NCBI GenBank assembly: GCA_002695005.1
Contig: NZNT01000014.1
Coordinates: 1 to 64,000 of the forward strand
Reading direction: 5' to 3'
DNA: 64,000 nucleotides
Origin: Maritimibacter sp.
GTDB taxonomy: Bacteria > Pseudomonadota > Alphaproteobacteria > Rhodobacterales > Rhodobacteraceae
Both the position numbers and the translations under genes were made by a program. A model generated the notes under the pieces. It did not search any database. It was not told the origin of the DNA and worked only from the letters and a program-made list of their open reading frames with translations. Shown here in pieces: positions 46,988 through 56,137 of the stretch (positions within the stretch are counted from its first letter, which is position 1; the number at the start of each line of letters is the position of its first letter).

Positions 46988-47331
46988 TATCGGTTTTTTA
47001 CGAGAACCCTTGCAATCAATAGTTGGAATGAGTAGCGTCCTACGCTATCAATGAACTTTGGGCGGCAAGCAACCGCACGGAATCAAGGCCGTTAGGCCGC
47101 CGTGCGAGCGCCTGCCCGTCCCGGCGGGCTGGCGCTTCTCAACCACCAGCGCCCATGCCGACCCCGGCAATGACACGGCCCCATAAAGCGCCCCGCTCAA
47201 CCGACAAAAGCGCCACCCCACGGACAGGCGCGCACGGCTCCGCGCTTGGCTGGACCATGTGAAGGCGCCACACATTCTTGATGCGCACCTCCGGCGCGAC
47301 GGTCAGGCGCGCGCACGGCTCAGCCCCCCCC
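46988..47331. other. non-coding stretch after the AT-rich gene
   Basis: About 344 bases hold no convincing gene. GC content returns to backbone level near 47050. AGCGCCTGCCCG (47107-47118) and CGGGCTGGCGCT (47125-47136) form a hairpin with one mismatch. A direct repeat CAGGCGCGCACGGCT (47225-47239) recurs with a two-base insert at 47304-47320. The stretch looks like scar tissue at the right edge of the insert (inference). Confidence 0.4.
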
Positions 47332-47598
47332 CTACCGCGCCATCACCATCGTCCGCGTCACCGCCACGTCCAGGCCGATGCCCTGCACCCGGAACGTGCC
47401 GAAGATGCTCGTGGGTTCGGCCTCGGCGTTCTGGCCCACGACCACGCCCCTGACCGAGAACACCGCCGGTTCGCCATAGGGCGTCTGCCCCTCGGCCTCG
47501 GCCATGACCGGCTGCAATTGCCGCCAGTCGCAGCCGGTGACGAGCGAGATGTCCTCTTCGCTCAGATCGGCCCCCTCCGGCGATAGACGGGGTTTCAC
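47332..47598 (-). CDS. small hypothetical protein (88 aa)
   Basis: A GTG at 47598 directly follows a GGGGAGGG site and opens an 88-residue frame: a short acidic start (SEEDISLVTGCDWRQLQPVM) and then a beta-rich half (AVFSVRGVVVGQ, IFGTFRVQGIGLDVAVTRTM). There is no signal peptide or helix-turn-helix. I do not recognise it. It lies 17 bases downstream of the BrnA-like gene on the same strand and is probably cotranscribed with it. Confidence 0.55.
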   Translation of the reverse strand: MKPRLSPEGADLSEEDISLVTGCDWRQLQPVMAEAEGQTPYGEPAVFSVRGVVVGQNAEAEPTSIFGTFRVQGIGLDVAVTRTMVMAR

Positions 47599-47615
47599 CC
47601 CTCCCCTTGCTCCTT

Positions 47616-48023
47616 CTAGTACTCATCGACCACGGCCTGCACCTTGTCATAAAAGCGGTCCGTGTCGCCAAGTTCGGGCCGGGCCTTCAGCGCCGCCTCC
47701 CGCGCGTATTCCCCGATGGCGTCCTCATCGACCAGAAGCCCGGCGAGCTTGGCGTGCATGAAGCTCGCCAGCACCTCGTTCATCTTCACCTGATACCCCG
47801 CGCCGAGCGACTTGAAGAACTTCACCACGTCCTCCTCGACCCGGATCGTGATGCGCACCTTCTCGCGCCGGGGGGTGCGGGCGGCGAGGTCCTTCCACGC
47901 CGGGGGAATGGCCCAGCGGTCGACGATGGGCTGGTGCAGGTCCCATTCCACCTGCTGCATCCGGTCGACGAGGTATCGAAGCTGCATCTTGCGGGTGGCG
48001 CTGGCCGGGCGGCGTCGGGTCAT
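47616..48023 (-). CDS. BrnA-type antitoxin family protein, orphan
   Basis: The 135-residue protein has the C-terminal BrnA-like dimer/DNA-binding region (KVRITIRVEEDVVKFFKSLG, then GYQVKMNEVLASFMHAKLAG), a ribbon-helix-helix type fold used by antitoxins of BrnT RNases. The N-terminal 60 residues are extra and basic, unlike short BrnA antitoxins, with a WAIPPAWKDLAA segment. No BrnT toxin gene is adjacent; the next gene (88 aa) does not resemble BrnT. It may be a solitary regulator. Its upstream region (48024-48248) is AT-poor and holds no other gene. Confidence 0.72.
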   Translation of the reverse strand: MTRRRPASATRKMQLRYLVDRMQQVEWDLHQPIVDRWAIPPAWKDLAARTPRREKVRITIRVEEDVVKFFKSLGAGYQVKMNEVLASFMHAKLAGLLVDEDAIGEYAREAALKARPELGDTDRFYDKVQAVVDEY

Positions 48024-48248
48024 GCGGGGGCTCCTCGGGTCGGGCGGCCAGTTCAGCGCGGAAAGGTTAACGCCGTGCTTGTGTGGCGTGCGTATGCACA
48101 GCGTGTGCACAGGCTGTGTACGCTCTTTGACAGGCCGTGAGCGGATGTTCGCCCTTTTCATGAAGGCCCCGCGCGCCGCGCGCCCGCTCCCCGCAATGTG
48201 ACAGCGATCCCGATGGACAAGCCCCCCGCACGCCCCTAGCGTTTCGGG

Positions 48249-48590
48249 ATGAAACGCATCGCCCTCGCCACCGTCCTCACCCTTGCCCCGTTGGCCGCAC
48301 AGGCCGATATCACGGCCTTCTGCCGCGTCCTGCCGGGCACCGAGCCCGCGCAATGCGCCTGCGCCACCGAGAAGCTTAGGGCACAGGTTTCGGGCTCCGA
48401 GGTGGCGCTTTATGATGCGGTGACAAAGGGTTACCTCGCCAACCGCGCCACCGGCCAGGGCTGGCTCAAAGCCTGGCGCGCCGCCGTCGCCGCGGTCGCC
48501 CAGCAAAACGGTATGCCCCTCGAGGCGCTGAAGGCGTCGCTGGACCAAACCGGCGCGGTTCACCGGGCGCTGGGTGACACCTGCAAGTAG
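48249..48590 (+). CDS. small secreted four-Cys protein, copy 1
   Basis: The 113-residue protein has a signal peptide (to about ALA/QAD, residue 20) and a mature part with C25, C36, C38 and C112. The motif is C-x10-C-A-C-A-T, then an ALYDAV helix, an AW segment, and H105 with the final DTC. Two paralogs follow at 50267 and 50676 with the same cysteine spacing. The family is unknown to me. The conserved CxC, His and terminal Cys suggest disulfides or a metal/heme site in the periplasm. Confidence 0.78.
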   Translation: MKRIALATVLTLAPLAAQADITAFCRVLPGTEPAQCACATEKLRAQVSGSEVALYDAVTKGYLANRATGQGWLKAWRAAVAAVAQQNGMPLEALKASLDQTGAVHRALGDTCK

Positions 48591-48597
48591 GCGGGCC

Positions 48598-49599
48598 CTA
48601 GCGCCGTTCGACGACGCGCCCGTCTTCCTTGATGATGGCGAAACCGGCGCCAAGTCTTTGTAATATCATCTCGAAATAGGCCACCCCCGCCGACTCGTCC
48701 CCGATCACCGACGAGCTCGACCGGAAGCTGTAGTTGCCTTGCGTATAGCACCGCGCCGTATCGCAGGAGATCGCCACCGTCTCGCCGATGATCCGGTAGT
48801 CGCGCCTTGGCCAGCGCTCGGCGAAGCGCGCCTTTTCCGCCGCGACCTCCCCCTTGGAATATCGTGTTCCGTAGAAATCGACGCTCGGCCCGTACATGGC
48901 GACCGTGCGCTCCAGCGCGGTCTCGTTGGGCCGCGACCACGCAGCGAAGAAGGCCGCGAGGAAGTCGAACGCCGCCCGTTCCGCGCTGCGCCCCGGCGTG
49001 ACAACCGGCGGCTCCGGCGCGCGCGGATCGGGTGCCCCCCGCCCGCTTGGCCCGGCCAGAAGCGCGTAGCGGACCTTCTCCGCGTCTGTCAGGATATACA
49101 TCTCGTCGGGCGGCGTGCGGAACATCTCGACCATGAGGTCGTTCGGCACATCGAAATCCGACAGCGTGTCGATGATGTCCGAGACCGACATCTGCCCGCT
49201 GACAAGGTCGGCATTGTCCGAGCTGATCTGGTGCAGCCCGAGATCGCCTTCGGCGTTGCGGACGGTGCCTGCGAGGAAGATGTAGGCGCAGGCGGAGAAG
49301 CACCGGTCGCCTTCGGAGATATGCGTGTCCGCCCCGATCTCGCGCACCCGACGCGCGATGAGCAGGGCCTGGCCCACCAGCCCGCCGCCGCTGGACAGCA
49401 GGAGCACGTCCGGCCGACCGTATTCGTCCATCGCACGCTCGAAGTTCAGCGCCGTGCGCCCGTCGATGGTGCCCAAGAGCGCGAAGACGCCCGGAAAATC
49501 CGGGTCCACCACGATCGGCGCATATTTGGTGACCGGTTCCGCGCGTGCGAGGGACGGCAGCACACCCACCAGGACACAGATCATCAGGATGCGGCGCAT
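48598..49599 (-). CDS. periplasmic ClpP/crotonase-like protein with a C-terminal domain
   Basis: The 333-residue protein has a signal peptide (to about ARAE, residue 21). Residues 30-190 resemble the ClpP/crotonase fold seen in secreted SDH-like proteins: LLLSSGGGLVGQALLIARRV, then EGDRCFSACAYIFLAGTVRN with a serine in the nucleophile region, and LGLHQISS. Residues about 205-330 look like an NTF2-like alpha+beta domain (AAFDFLAAFFAAWSRPNETA, ending in KEDGRVVERR). It may be an active protease or not. It ends facing copy 1 of the four-Cys family. Confidence 0.78.
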   Translation of the reverse strand: MRRILMICVLVGVLPSLARAEPVTKYAPIVVDPDFPGVFALLGTIDGRTALNFERAMDEYGRPDVLLLSSGGGLVGQALLIARRVREIGADTHISEGDRCFSACAYIFLAGTVRNAEGDLGLHQISSDNADLVSGQMSVSDIIDTLSDFDVPNDLMVEMFRTPPDEMYILTDAEKVRYALLAGPSGRGAPDPRAPEPPVVTPGRSAERAAFDFLAAFFAAWSRPNETALERTVAMYGPSVDFYGTRYSKGEVAAEKARFAERWPRRDYRIIGETVAISCDTARCYTQGNYSFRSSSSVIGDESAGVAYFEMILQRLGAGFAIIKEDGRVVERR

Positions 49600-49710
49600 G
49601 TCTCCCCCGGCTCGCCTGTCGGTTATCGACCGATCGGTTCGAGACTAGCCCACGGGCGGAGCCTGTCAAATCCGGCGCCGTCCGGACCTTTCGCACTCAG
49701 GCAGAACGAA

Positions 49711-49736
49711 GCCCCTCCGCGTCACCGCGAAGGGGC
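49711..49736 (-). terminator. hairpin after the acidic membrane protein gene
   Basis: GCCCCTCCGCG and CGCGAAGGGGC form a stem with one mismatch and a TCAC loop. It lies 26 bases beyond the stop at 49762 on the minus strand. Confidence 0.55.
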
Positions 49737-49761
49737 ATGATATTCGTCCGCTCGAACGACC

Positions 49762-50052
49762 TTACTGGTTGTCGTCTTCCGGCGGGTTCACGTCGATGGT
49801 CGGGACTTCGACTTCTTCTTCCTGGGTGTCGACATCCACATCGACATCCGGGACGGTGACCTCTTCGGTCTCGGTGCCGGTTTCGATCTCGCCCACCTCG
49901 GCATCGACTTCGGGCATGTCACCCTCTTCCACCGAGACGTCGACATCCGGCATCGCGCCTTCTTCGGTCACGTCGAAATCGACCATGTAGAACCCGAAGG
50001 CCAGCACGACGATGACCACGAGGCCAAGTATGATCGCGGTTCCTCTGTTCAT
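49762..50052 (-). CDS. small acidic single-helix membrane protein
   Basis: The 96-residue protein has one N-terminal membrane helix (about 6-22, AIILGLVVIVVLAFGFYMVD) and an extremely acidic tail with repeated PDVDV/PEVD/EVEVP units and few other residue types. A calcium- or cation-binding, or spacer, role is possible; I do not recognise it. A GGAT site precedes the ATG at 50052. Confidence 0.75.
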   Translation of the reverse strand: MNRGTAIILGLVVIVVLAFGFYMVDFDVTEEGAMPDVDVSVEEGDMPEVDAEVGEIETGTETEEVTVPDVDVDVDTQEEEVEVPTIDVNPPEDDNQ

Positions 50053-50266
50053 GTTCCCATCCTTTCTGTGTCGGCAAATCGTTGCCGTCTCGTGTGATCA
50101 ACCGCTCGCTCTGGGCAAATGTTCCACCAGCGGGAGGGGGTGGCGCGCTGCTACGCCACGTCACGCAACCCGCGCGGGCCGCCCCATGTCCGGCACATCC
50201 GCGCCACAAATCCACCGCAAAGTCGTGCGACTCCTTAAGGCTCAAATTGACCTGGGAACCGGTGCA

Positions 50267-50599
50267 ATGAAAAAGCTTCTGTCCATTCTGGCCCTGATGC
50301 CGCTCGCCGCCCACGCCGGGTCCGCCGAGCTGTGCGTCGACATGGGCACTTCCGCGACGCAGTGCGACTGCGCCACGACATCGCTCAACAGCAACATCAC
50401 GCTGGAAGACCGCAATCTCTATGACACGCTCAGCGACACCTTCCTGTCGCTGAAAGGTGAGGAGATGCCCCTTGCCGATGCATGGGAATCCGCCTTCGAG
50501 AGCACTGCGACGCAGAACAACATGACCGGCGAAGACCTGCTCCTGCGCATGGAAAGCGTTGGGCAAAAGCACGTCAACGCGATCGACACCTGTAGCTGA
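50267..50599 (+). CDS. small secreted four-Cys protein, copy 2
   Basis: The 110-residue protein has a signal peptide (to about AHAG, residue 18) and C23, C33, C35 and C109 in the same pattern as copy 1: QCDCATTSLN, LYDTLSD, AWESAF, and VGQKHVNAIDTCS with H102. It is more acidic than the others. A GTGCAATG start with a GGGAA upstream is used. Copy 3 follows after 76 bases. Confidence 0.8.
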   Translation: MKKLLSILALMPLAAHAGSAELCVDMGTSATQCDCATTSLNSNITLEDRNLYDTLSDTFLSLKGEEMPLADAWESAFESTATQNNMTGEDLLLRMESVGQKHVNAIDTCS

Positions 50600-50675
50600 G
50601 CCTGACTGCTCGCGCATGATCACTTCTGGGGCGGGGCCATTGCGTCCTGCCCTTTGGCGCGTTTAGGCTTGCGCC

Positions 50676-51014
50676 ATGTTACGCCTAACAGTCGTCATCC
50701 TCGCCCTCGCGCCGGGCCTCGCCCGGGCGGATGCCGCAGCGATGTGCGAGGCGCGACCGGGCACCAGCGACAGCCAATGCGCCTGTGCGACCGACGCACT
50801 GCGCGCCGATGTGGGGGCCGAGGCCCTCGCCCTTTACGATGCCGTTGCGGACGAAGCCGCCAGCGCCCGCGCCGGTGGCATTCGCCGGCGGGAAGCCTGG
50901 GACGAAGGGATCGTCGCCGTGGCCACATCGCGCGGGGTCGGCATTACGGACCTTCTCAACCGCATGAACAGCGTAGGCCGCGCGCATCGCGTGGCGATAG
51001 ATGGCTGTGCCTGA
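50676..51014 (+). CDS. small secreted four-Cys protein, copy 3
   Basis: The 112-residue protein has a signal peptide (to about ARAD, residue 19) and C24, C35, C37 and C111: SQCACATDAL, ALYDAV, AWDEGIVAVA, and VGRAHRVAIDGCA with H104. Its last 14 bases overlap the start of the heme/pyridoxamine oxidase-like gene, so the two are coupled. It is closest to copy 1 in the N-terminal half and to copy 2 at the C-terminus. Confidence 0.8.
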   Translation: MLRLTVVILALAPGLARADAAAMCEARPGTSDSQCACATDALRADVGAEALALYDAVADEAASARAGGIRRREAWDEGIVAVATSRGVGITDLLNRMNSVGRAHRVAIDGCA

Positions 51015-51501
51015 CACGGGGCCCGAGAGGCCCCGGACCAACCCGATCCGCCCGACGGATGACGAGGCGCGGCGGCTGGCCCGGTCGCTGATCGACGAGG
51101 CACGGTTCGCGGCCCTCGCCGTGCTGGCGGAGGGTCGCCCCGTCGTGACTCGCATCGCCCTTGGCACGACGCCGCGGGGCGCGCCGCTGACGCTGGTGTC
51201 CGACCTTGCGGCGCACACGGTTGCGCTGCGGGCCGACCCGAAGGCGAGTCTGCTGGTCGGAGAGCCGGGACCGCGCGGCGATCCATTGACGCATCCGCGC
51301 CTCACGCTCGAGGCGACCGCGCGGTTTCTGCGCAAGGACCCGGCGCTGCGGGCGCATTACCTCGCCACCCATCCGAAATCGAAACTCTATGTCGACTTCG
51401 CGGATTTCCACTTCGTCACCTTCGACGTGGTGGCCGCGCATCTGAACGGCGGGTTCGGCAAGGCATTCCGGCTGACACCCGCCGACCTCGGCCTTGGCTG
51501 A
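51001..51501 (+). CDS. HugZ/pyridoxamine-oxidase-like FMN or heme protein
   Basis: The 166-residue protein belongs to the pyridoxamine 5'-phosphate oxidase-like split barrel group. ARSLIDEARFAALAVLAEGR, TLVSDLAAHTVALRADPKAS, LLVGEPGPRGDPLTHPRLTL, and the C-terminal FHFVTFDVVAAHLNGGFGKA resemble HugZ-type heme-handling proteins. The HugZ C-terminal heme loop is not clearly present, so an FMN role is also possible. It overlaps copy 3 of the four-Cys family. Confidence 0.82.
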   Translation: MAVPDTGPERPRTNPIRPTDDEARRLARSLIDEARFAALAVLAEGRPVVTRIALGTTPRGAPLTLVSDLAAHTVALRADPKASLLVGEPGPRGDPLTHPRLTLEATARFLRKDPALRAHYLATHPKSKLYVDFADFHFVTFDVVAAHLNGGFGKAFRLTPADLGLG

Positions 51502-51549
51502 CGCGCCGGCCCGCTAGACAGCCCGCGCCCGCCGCCGCATGATCGCACC

Positions 51550-51924
51550 ATGAAATCACGTCTCTTCGCCCTCGCCGCGCTCCTCGCGCTTGCCGCCTGC
51601 ACCGAGCAGGACCTTTGCGTCCTGCGCAACACGCAGGACCTGCGCGCGGCCGAGAGCCGGATCGGAGAGCTTGAGGGGAACGTGGCGCGCGGCTATGCGA
51701 TCCATCGCTCGACCGAACCCTACGAGTATCGGGCCGTCTGTCGCGACCGGGACGGCGAGCCTTACGAGTGCACCAAGACGGATTTCCGCACGGTCGAGAC
51801 CCCGGTGCCGATCGATGTCGCCGACCAGCGCCGCCAGCTTGCCGCGCTGAAGGCCCGGCTGCCCGCGTTGCAGGAGAAAGCCAACCTCGCGAAAGCCCAG
51901 TGCGCCCAACTCTACCCGGAGTGA
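51550..51924 (+). CDS. small lipoprotein
   Basis: The 124-residue protein has a lipoprotein signal ending in LAAC (Cys at about residue 17). The mature part has Cys-rich and charged segments (DLCVLRNTQDLRAAESRIGE, RAVCRDRDGEPYEC) and ends in a coiled-coil-like helix (RQLAALKARLPALQEKANLA). I do not recognise the family. The stop overlaps the next start as GTGA. Confidence 0.72.
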   Translation: MKSRLFALAALLALAACTEQDLCVLRNTQDLRAAESRIGELEGNVARGYAIHRSTEPYEYRAVCRDRDGEPYECTKTDFRTVETPVPIDVADQRRQLAALKARLPALQEKANLAKAQCAQLYPE

Positions 51925-52400
51925 GCGCGGTGGTGATGGGCGCCGCCGTCTGGCCCGACGGTGTGCCCTCGCCAGCGTTGCGGCGTCGCGCCGAGACGGC
52001 CGGGCGTCTGTTCCTGGCCGGTCAGGCGGAGCGGATCGTGGCCACCGGCGCGGTGGGAGAGCATCCACCATCGGAGGCCGAGGCGAGTGCCAAGATCCTC
52101 ACCGGCATGGGCGTGCCGTCCGACCGGATCCTGCTGGAAAACCTGTCTACCTCGACGCTCGAAAATCTGGTCCAAACCCGGAGGCTTTTGGGTCCGCGCG
52201 CACGGGTGGTCATTGTGACGGATTCATGGCATCTGCCGCGGGCGCTTCTGACCGCTCGGCGGCTCGGACTGGACGCAAGCGGCGTGACCACGCCGCTAAG
52301 GGGCGGCAATCCTTGGCGAATCACAAAGGCGGTGATACGCGAGGTCCCGGCTCTTTTTTGGTATGCATTGCGGCGCCTTCCGCGCGACAATTTGTCTTAA
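51921..52400 (+). CDS. YdcF-family protein (DUF218)
   Basis: The 159-residue protein has the DUF218/YdcF pattern: VVMGAAVWPDGVPSPALRRR, IVATGAVGEHPPSEAE, the ILLENLSTSTLENL segment, and VVIVTDSWHLPRAL. This group includes ElyC/SanA-like envelope proteins and S-adenosylmethionine-binding YdcF; there is no membrane helix here. The GTG at 51921 overlaps the preceding stop as GTGA, so it is coupled to the lipoprotein. Confidence 0.83.
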   Translation: MSAVVMGAAVWPDGVPSPALRRRAETAGRLFLAGQAERIVATGAVGEHPPSEAEASAKILTGMGVPSDRILLENLSTSTLENLVQTRRLLGPRARVVIVTDSWHLPRALLTARRLGLDASGVTTPLRGGNPWRITKAVIREVPALFWYALRRLPRDNLS

Positions 52401-52516
52401 ATTTGACTAAAAGCACGCAACTAGTAGGGGTATCCTTACCGTGTTGCTCGCCTGACGTGGCTTGATCGGGCCACCCGCTGGCGTAGACTGGTGGTGCTGC
52501 CACTCGTCGACCAAAC

Positions 52517-53485
52517 ATGAACAGTTTATGGCCCAGAAACCACGTTCAAGACGGCGCCAGAGCCTATTTCCGGCTTCGCATCGCTTTTGGACTGATTGGA
52601 ATACTACTGCCGCTGCTTCTCGCAGTGGCGGGCCTTGTCGCGGACGGTCGCGTGCAGCCGACAATCTCGGATTTCTTTCACACGACACAGCGTGATCTGC
52701 TCGTCGGCGGGCTGGTGGCCATCGGGCTTTTCCTTGCCGTTCACCGGGGCCTGCGACGCTATCCGGGCCGCTGGATTTCGCCCGATCTGATCGCGATGGT
52801 CGCGGGGCTGGCGGCGATCGGCGTCGCCTTCTTCCCGAACGAGAGCGAGACGATCTCGACCTTCACGCAGCGCGCCCTCGGGCTGGAGCTGTCGCCGGCG
52901 TTCCACTATGTCTCGGCGGTCCTGCTCTACCTGATGATGTCGCTCACCTGCTTTCTGATCTACGCGCCCGACGCGACCGGGTGGGAGCGCAAATTCTACC
53001 TCGTCATGGGGGCGATCGTGTGGACGACGGGCTGGAACGTGATGATCCTGTCGGGGATCAAGAACAACGGCTCCGGCTGGCTCGCCGAGGTCATCCAAGC
53101 CCACAACGTCGTCTACTGGGACGAAAGCCTTGGCGTCTGGGCCTTCTCGGCGTCCTGGCTTCTGAAGGCCGTGCTGGAACAGAAGCGGGCCGAGGCTCTG
53201 GGACATCTGCGCAAGGTGCGGCTGGGCGCGTTCTTCGGCCTGCGTCTTTACCCGGGTGGCCGCGGGCCGCGCCCGGGTTCGGGCCGGATCGCGCGGCTGC
53301 GCACCGAGGTCGTGAGCGTTCTGCGCCGCCTGGGGAATGCGGGGTCCGGACTGCCGGACAAGGCCGAAGCGCCGGTTCAGGGGCCGGTCGTGCCCGCGCC
53401 GCTGTCGCGCCATCGCCGGGTGGACGACCGCCGCATGAGCCCTGCAGCGAAGGGACGCACGGCCCCCAAACGGCGCGCAAGCTGA
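52517..53485 (+). CDS. multi-pass membrane protein of unknown function
   Basis: The 322-residue protein has about six membrane helices in the first 225 residues (LIGILLPLLLAVAGLVA, LVGGLVAIGLFLAV and others), with FPNESETISTFTQRALGLEL and FHYVSAVLLYLMMSLTCFLI between, resembling DUF998-like proteins. The last 100 residues are a soluble Pro/Arg-rich tail. The ATG at 52517 follows a stretch of mixed low-GC sequence. The function is unknown. Confidence 0.7.
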   Translation: MNSLWPRNHVQDGARAYFRLRIAFGLIGILLPLLLAVAGLVADGRVQPTISDFFHTTQRDLLVGGLVAIGLFLAVHRGLRRYPGRWISPDLIAMVAGLAAIGVAFFPNESETISTFTQRALGLELSPAFHYVSAVLLYLMMSLTCFLIYAPDATGWERKFYLVMGAIVWTTGWNVMILSGIKNNGSGWLAEVIQAHNVVYWDESLGVWAFSASWLLKAVLEQKRAEALGHLRKVRLGAFFGLRLYPGGRGPRPGSGRIARLRTEVVSVLRRLGNAGSGLPDKAEAPVQGPVVPAPLSRHRRVDDRRMSPAAKGRTAPKRRAS

Positions 53486-53489
53486 TTGC

Positions 53490-53807
53490 TCAGAAGGTCG
53501 CCGCGAGCTCGTACATCACCGGCTCGAAACTCTTGCACAGGTCGTTGATCTCGCGATTGCGCCGCCGCATTTCGTCGGTGCGCAGCATCGCCTGAAAGTC
53601 CTCGCGCTTTTCCCATTGCGAATAATTCGCAATTCGCGTCTGCGCATCATTGACGTGCAGACCGGCCCCGATGAAACCGGGCTGTTTGGAAATGAACACA
53701 GCATAGGCATCGTTCAGCAGGTCGAGCAGATCCTGACAGGTGCCGGGGGTCGTCTCGAAGGTGGTGAGCACGGTCTGGTATTCGTTGGACGTCTGGATGG
53801 TCGGCAT
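53490..53807 (-). CDS. antibiotic-biosynthesis-monooxygenase (ABM) fold protein
   Basis: The 105-residue protein has the dimeric ABM/NIPSNAP ferredoxin-like fold pattern (TTFETTPGTCQDLLDLLNDA, GFIGAGLHVNDAQTRIANYS, WEKREDFQAML). A strong AGGAGGA site precedes the ATG at 53807. ABM proteins range from true monooxygenases to small-molecule binders, and no catalytic set is clear. It ends five bases from the convergent membrane-protein gene. Confidence 0.8.
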   Translation of the reverse strand: MPTIQTSNEYQTVLTTFETTPGTCQDLLDLLNDAYAVFISKQPGFIGAGLHVNDAQTRIANYSQWEKREDFQAMLRTDEMRRRNREINDLCKSFEPVMYELAATF

Positions 53808-53859
53808 CGGTTCCTCCTGTGTTGGCCCGAGCGTAGCACCGCTGCCGCGCCCGCGAAAC

Positions 53860-54183
53860 TCAGTCGAGCAGTTCCTTCAGCATGTATTTGATCCGCGCCT
53901 TGGGGGAGTATTTCTTCCGGTGGGCCTTGCGCTTGCCCTTCTTCTTCGGCGCGCGCTCCTCCCACCGGGGTTCGCGCCGGGTGGGCTCGGGCCGGCGCGC
54001 GGGCGCGGCCGGGCGCGGGGCGGGTTCCGGGTTGGGCAGGACGACGGGCGCGCGCACCGTTTCCAGCAGATGCTCAAGCTCCCCACGGTCGAGCCAGATG
54101 CCACCGCAGACCTCGCACCGGTCGAGCGTCACGCCGTGGCGTGTGATGTGCTCCATCTCGCGGGCACAGTTGGGACAGATCAT
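53860..54183 (-). CDS. zinc-finger (zf-TFIIB type) protein
   Basis: The 107-residue protein starts with a zinc finger, MICPNCAREMEH then CEVCGGIWLDRGELEHLL, of the zf-TFIIB type common in small bacterial proteins. The middle is Pro/Arg-rich and the C-terminus very basic (KKKGKRKAHRKKYSPKAR), suggesting nucleic-acid contact. The ATG at 54183 has an AGGAGGTG site. The gene is on the same strand as the universal stress protein. Confidence 0.82.
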   Translation of the reverse strand: MICPNCAREMEHITRHGVTLDRCEVCGGIWLDRGELEHLLETVRAPVVLPNPEPAPRPAAPARRPEPTRREPRWEERAPKKKGKRKAHRKKYSPKARIKYMLKELLD

Positions 54184-54270
54184 GCGCGGCACCTCCTGCA
54201 AGGCATATGCGCACGAAAAAGGCGGGCCGCAACCGGCCCGCCCCGCCTCACCCGTGTGCGCAGATCCTCC

Positions 54271-54678
54271 TCATCGCACGACGTGGACCGAGCATGGCGC
54301 GTGCCGAACGACGCGCGCAGCGGTGCTGCCCAGGAAATAGTCCTGGAAGCCCGGCCGGTGGGAGGCGACCACGATGCAGTCGACGCCGTTCTTGGCGGCG
54401 TAATCGACGATCGAGTGGCCCGCGTGACCCTGCACGACCTTCACGTCCACCCCGACCTCGTTCGCGATCTTCTCGGCGAGGATTTTTTCGATTTCGTGGA
54501 CGTTCTCGGTCATCTGCCCCTCGGGCAGGTATTGCGCGACGTAGGAAGGAATTTCCTCGACGACGTGCAGGGCGGTGATCTTTGCGCCCTCATCGGAAAT
54601 CGCATGGGCGATTTCGAGGGCCGTTTTGGAGTCCCGCGTTTCGTCGAAGGTGATGGGGACCAGGATATTCTTGTACAT
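54271..54678 (-). CDS. universal stress protein (UspA family)
   Basis: The 135-residue protein has the UspA fold: YKNILVPITFDETRDSKTAL at the N-terminus, HVVEEIPSYVA, and the C-terminal ATP-binding pattern VASHRPGFQDYFLGSTAARV. It probably dimerises and binds ATP. A GGAGCG site precedes the ATG. It shares its strand with the zinc-finger gene. Confidence 0.92.
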   Translation of the reverse strand: MYKNILVPITFDETRDSKTALEIAHAISDEGAKITALHVVEEIPSYVAQYLPEGQMTENVHEIEKILAEKIANEVGVDVKVVQGHAGHSIVDYAAKNGVDCIVVASHRPGFQDYFLGSTAARVVRHAPCSVHVVR

Positions 54679-54813
54679 CTGTCAGCGCTCCGTTTCTGTC
54701 TGAGCTTACATACGGGCGCGTCGGGGGGTGCGGCCATGACATAGGTCAAACCGCCGCAGGGGCATGATCGGCGGGGCGTCAGGGCACTGGCTCCGCCCCT
54801 CGGACAAGACGAA

Positions 54814-54842
54814 AACGCCCCCGCCGGAAGGGCGGGGGCGTT
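54814..54842 (-). terminator. intrinsic terminator after pobA
   Basis: AACGCCCCCGCC pairs with GGCGGGGGCGTT, a near-perfect 12-base-pair stem. It follows the pobA stop (54867) at 25 bases on the minus strand. Confidence 0.8.
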
Positions 54843-54866
54843 CGGGTCATCCGGCCTGCGGTGCGA

Positions 54867-56093
<1,227 letters not shown>

Positions 56094-56137
56094 TCATTTG
56101 AATGGACCGACCCGTCCGAAACATGTACGGATCGAAC

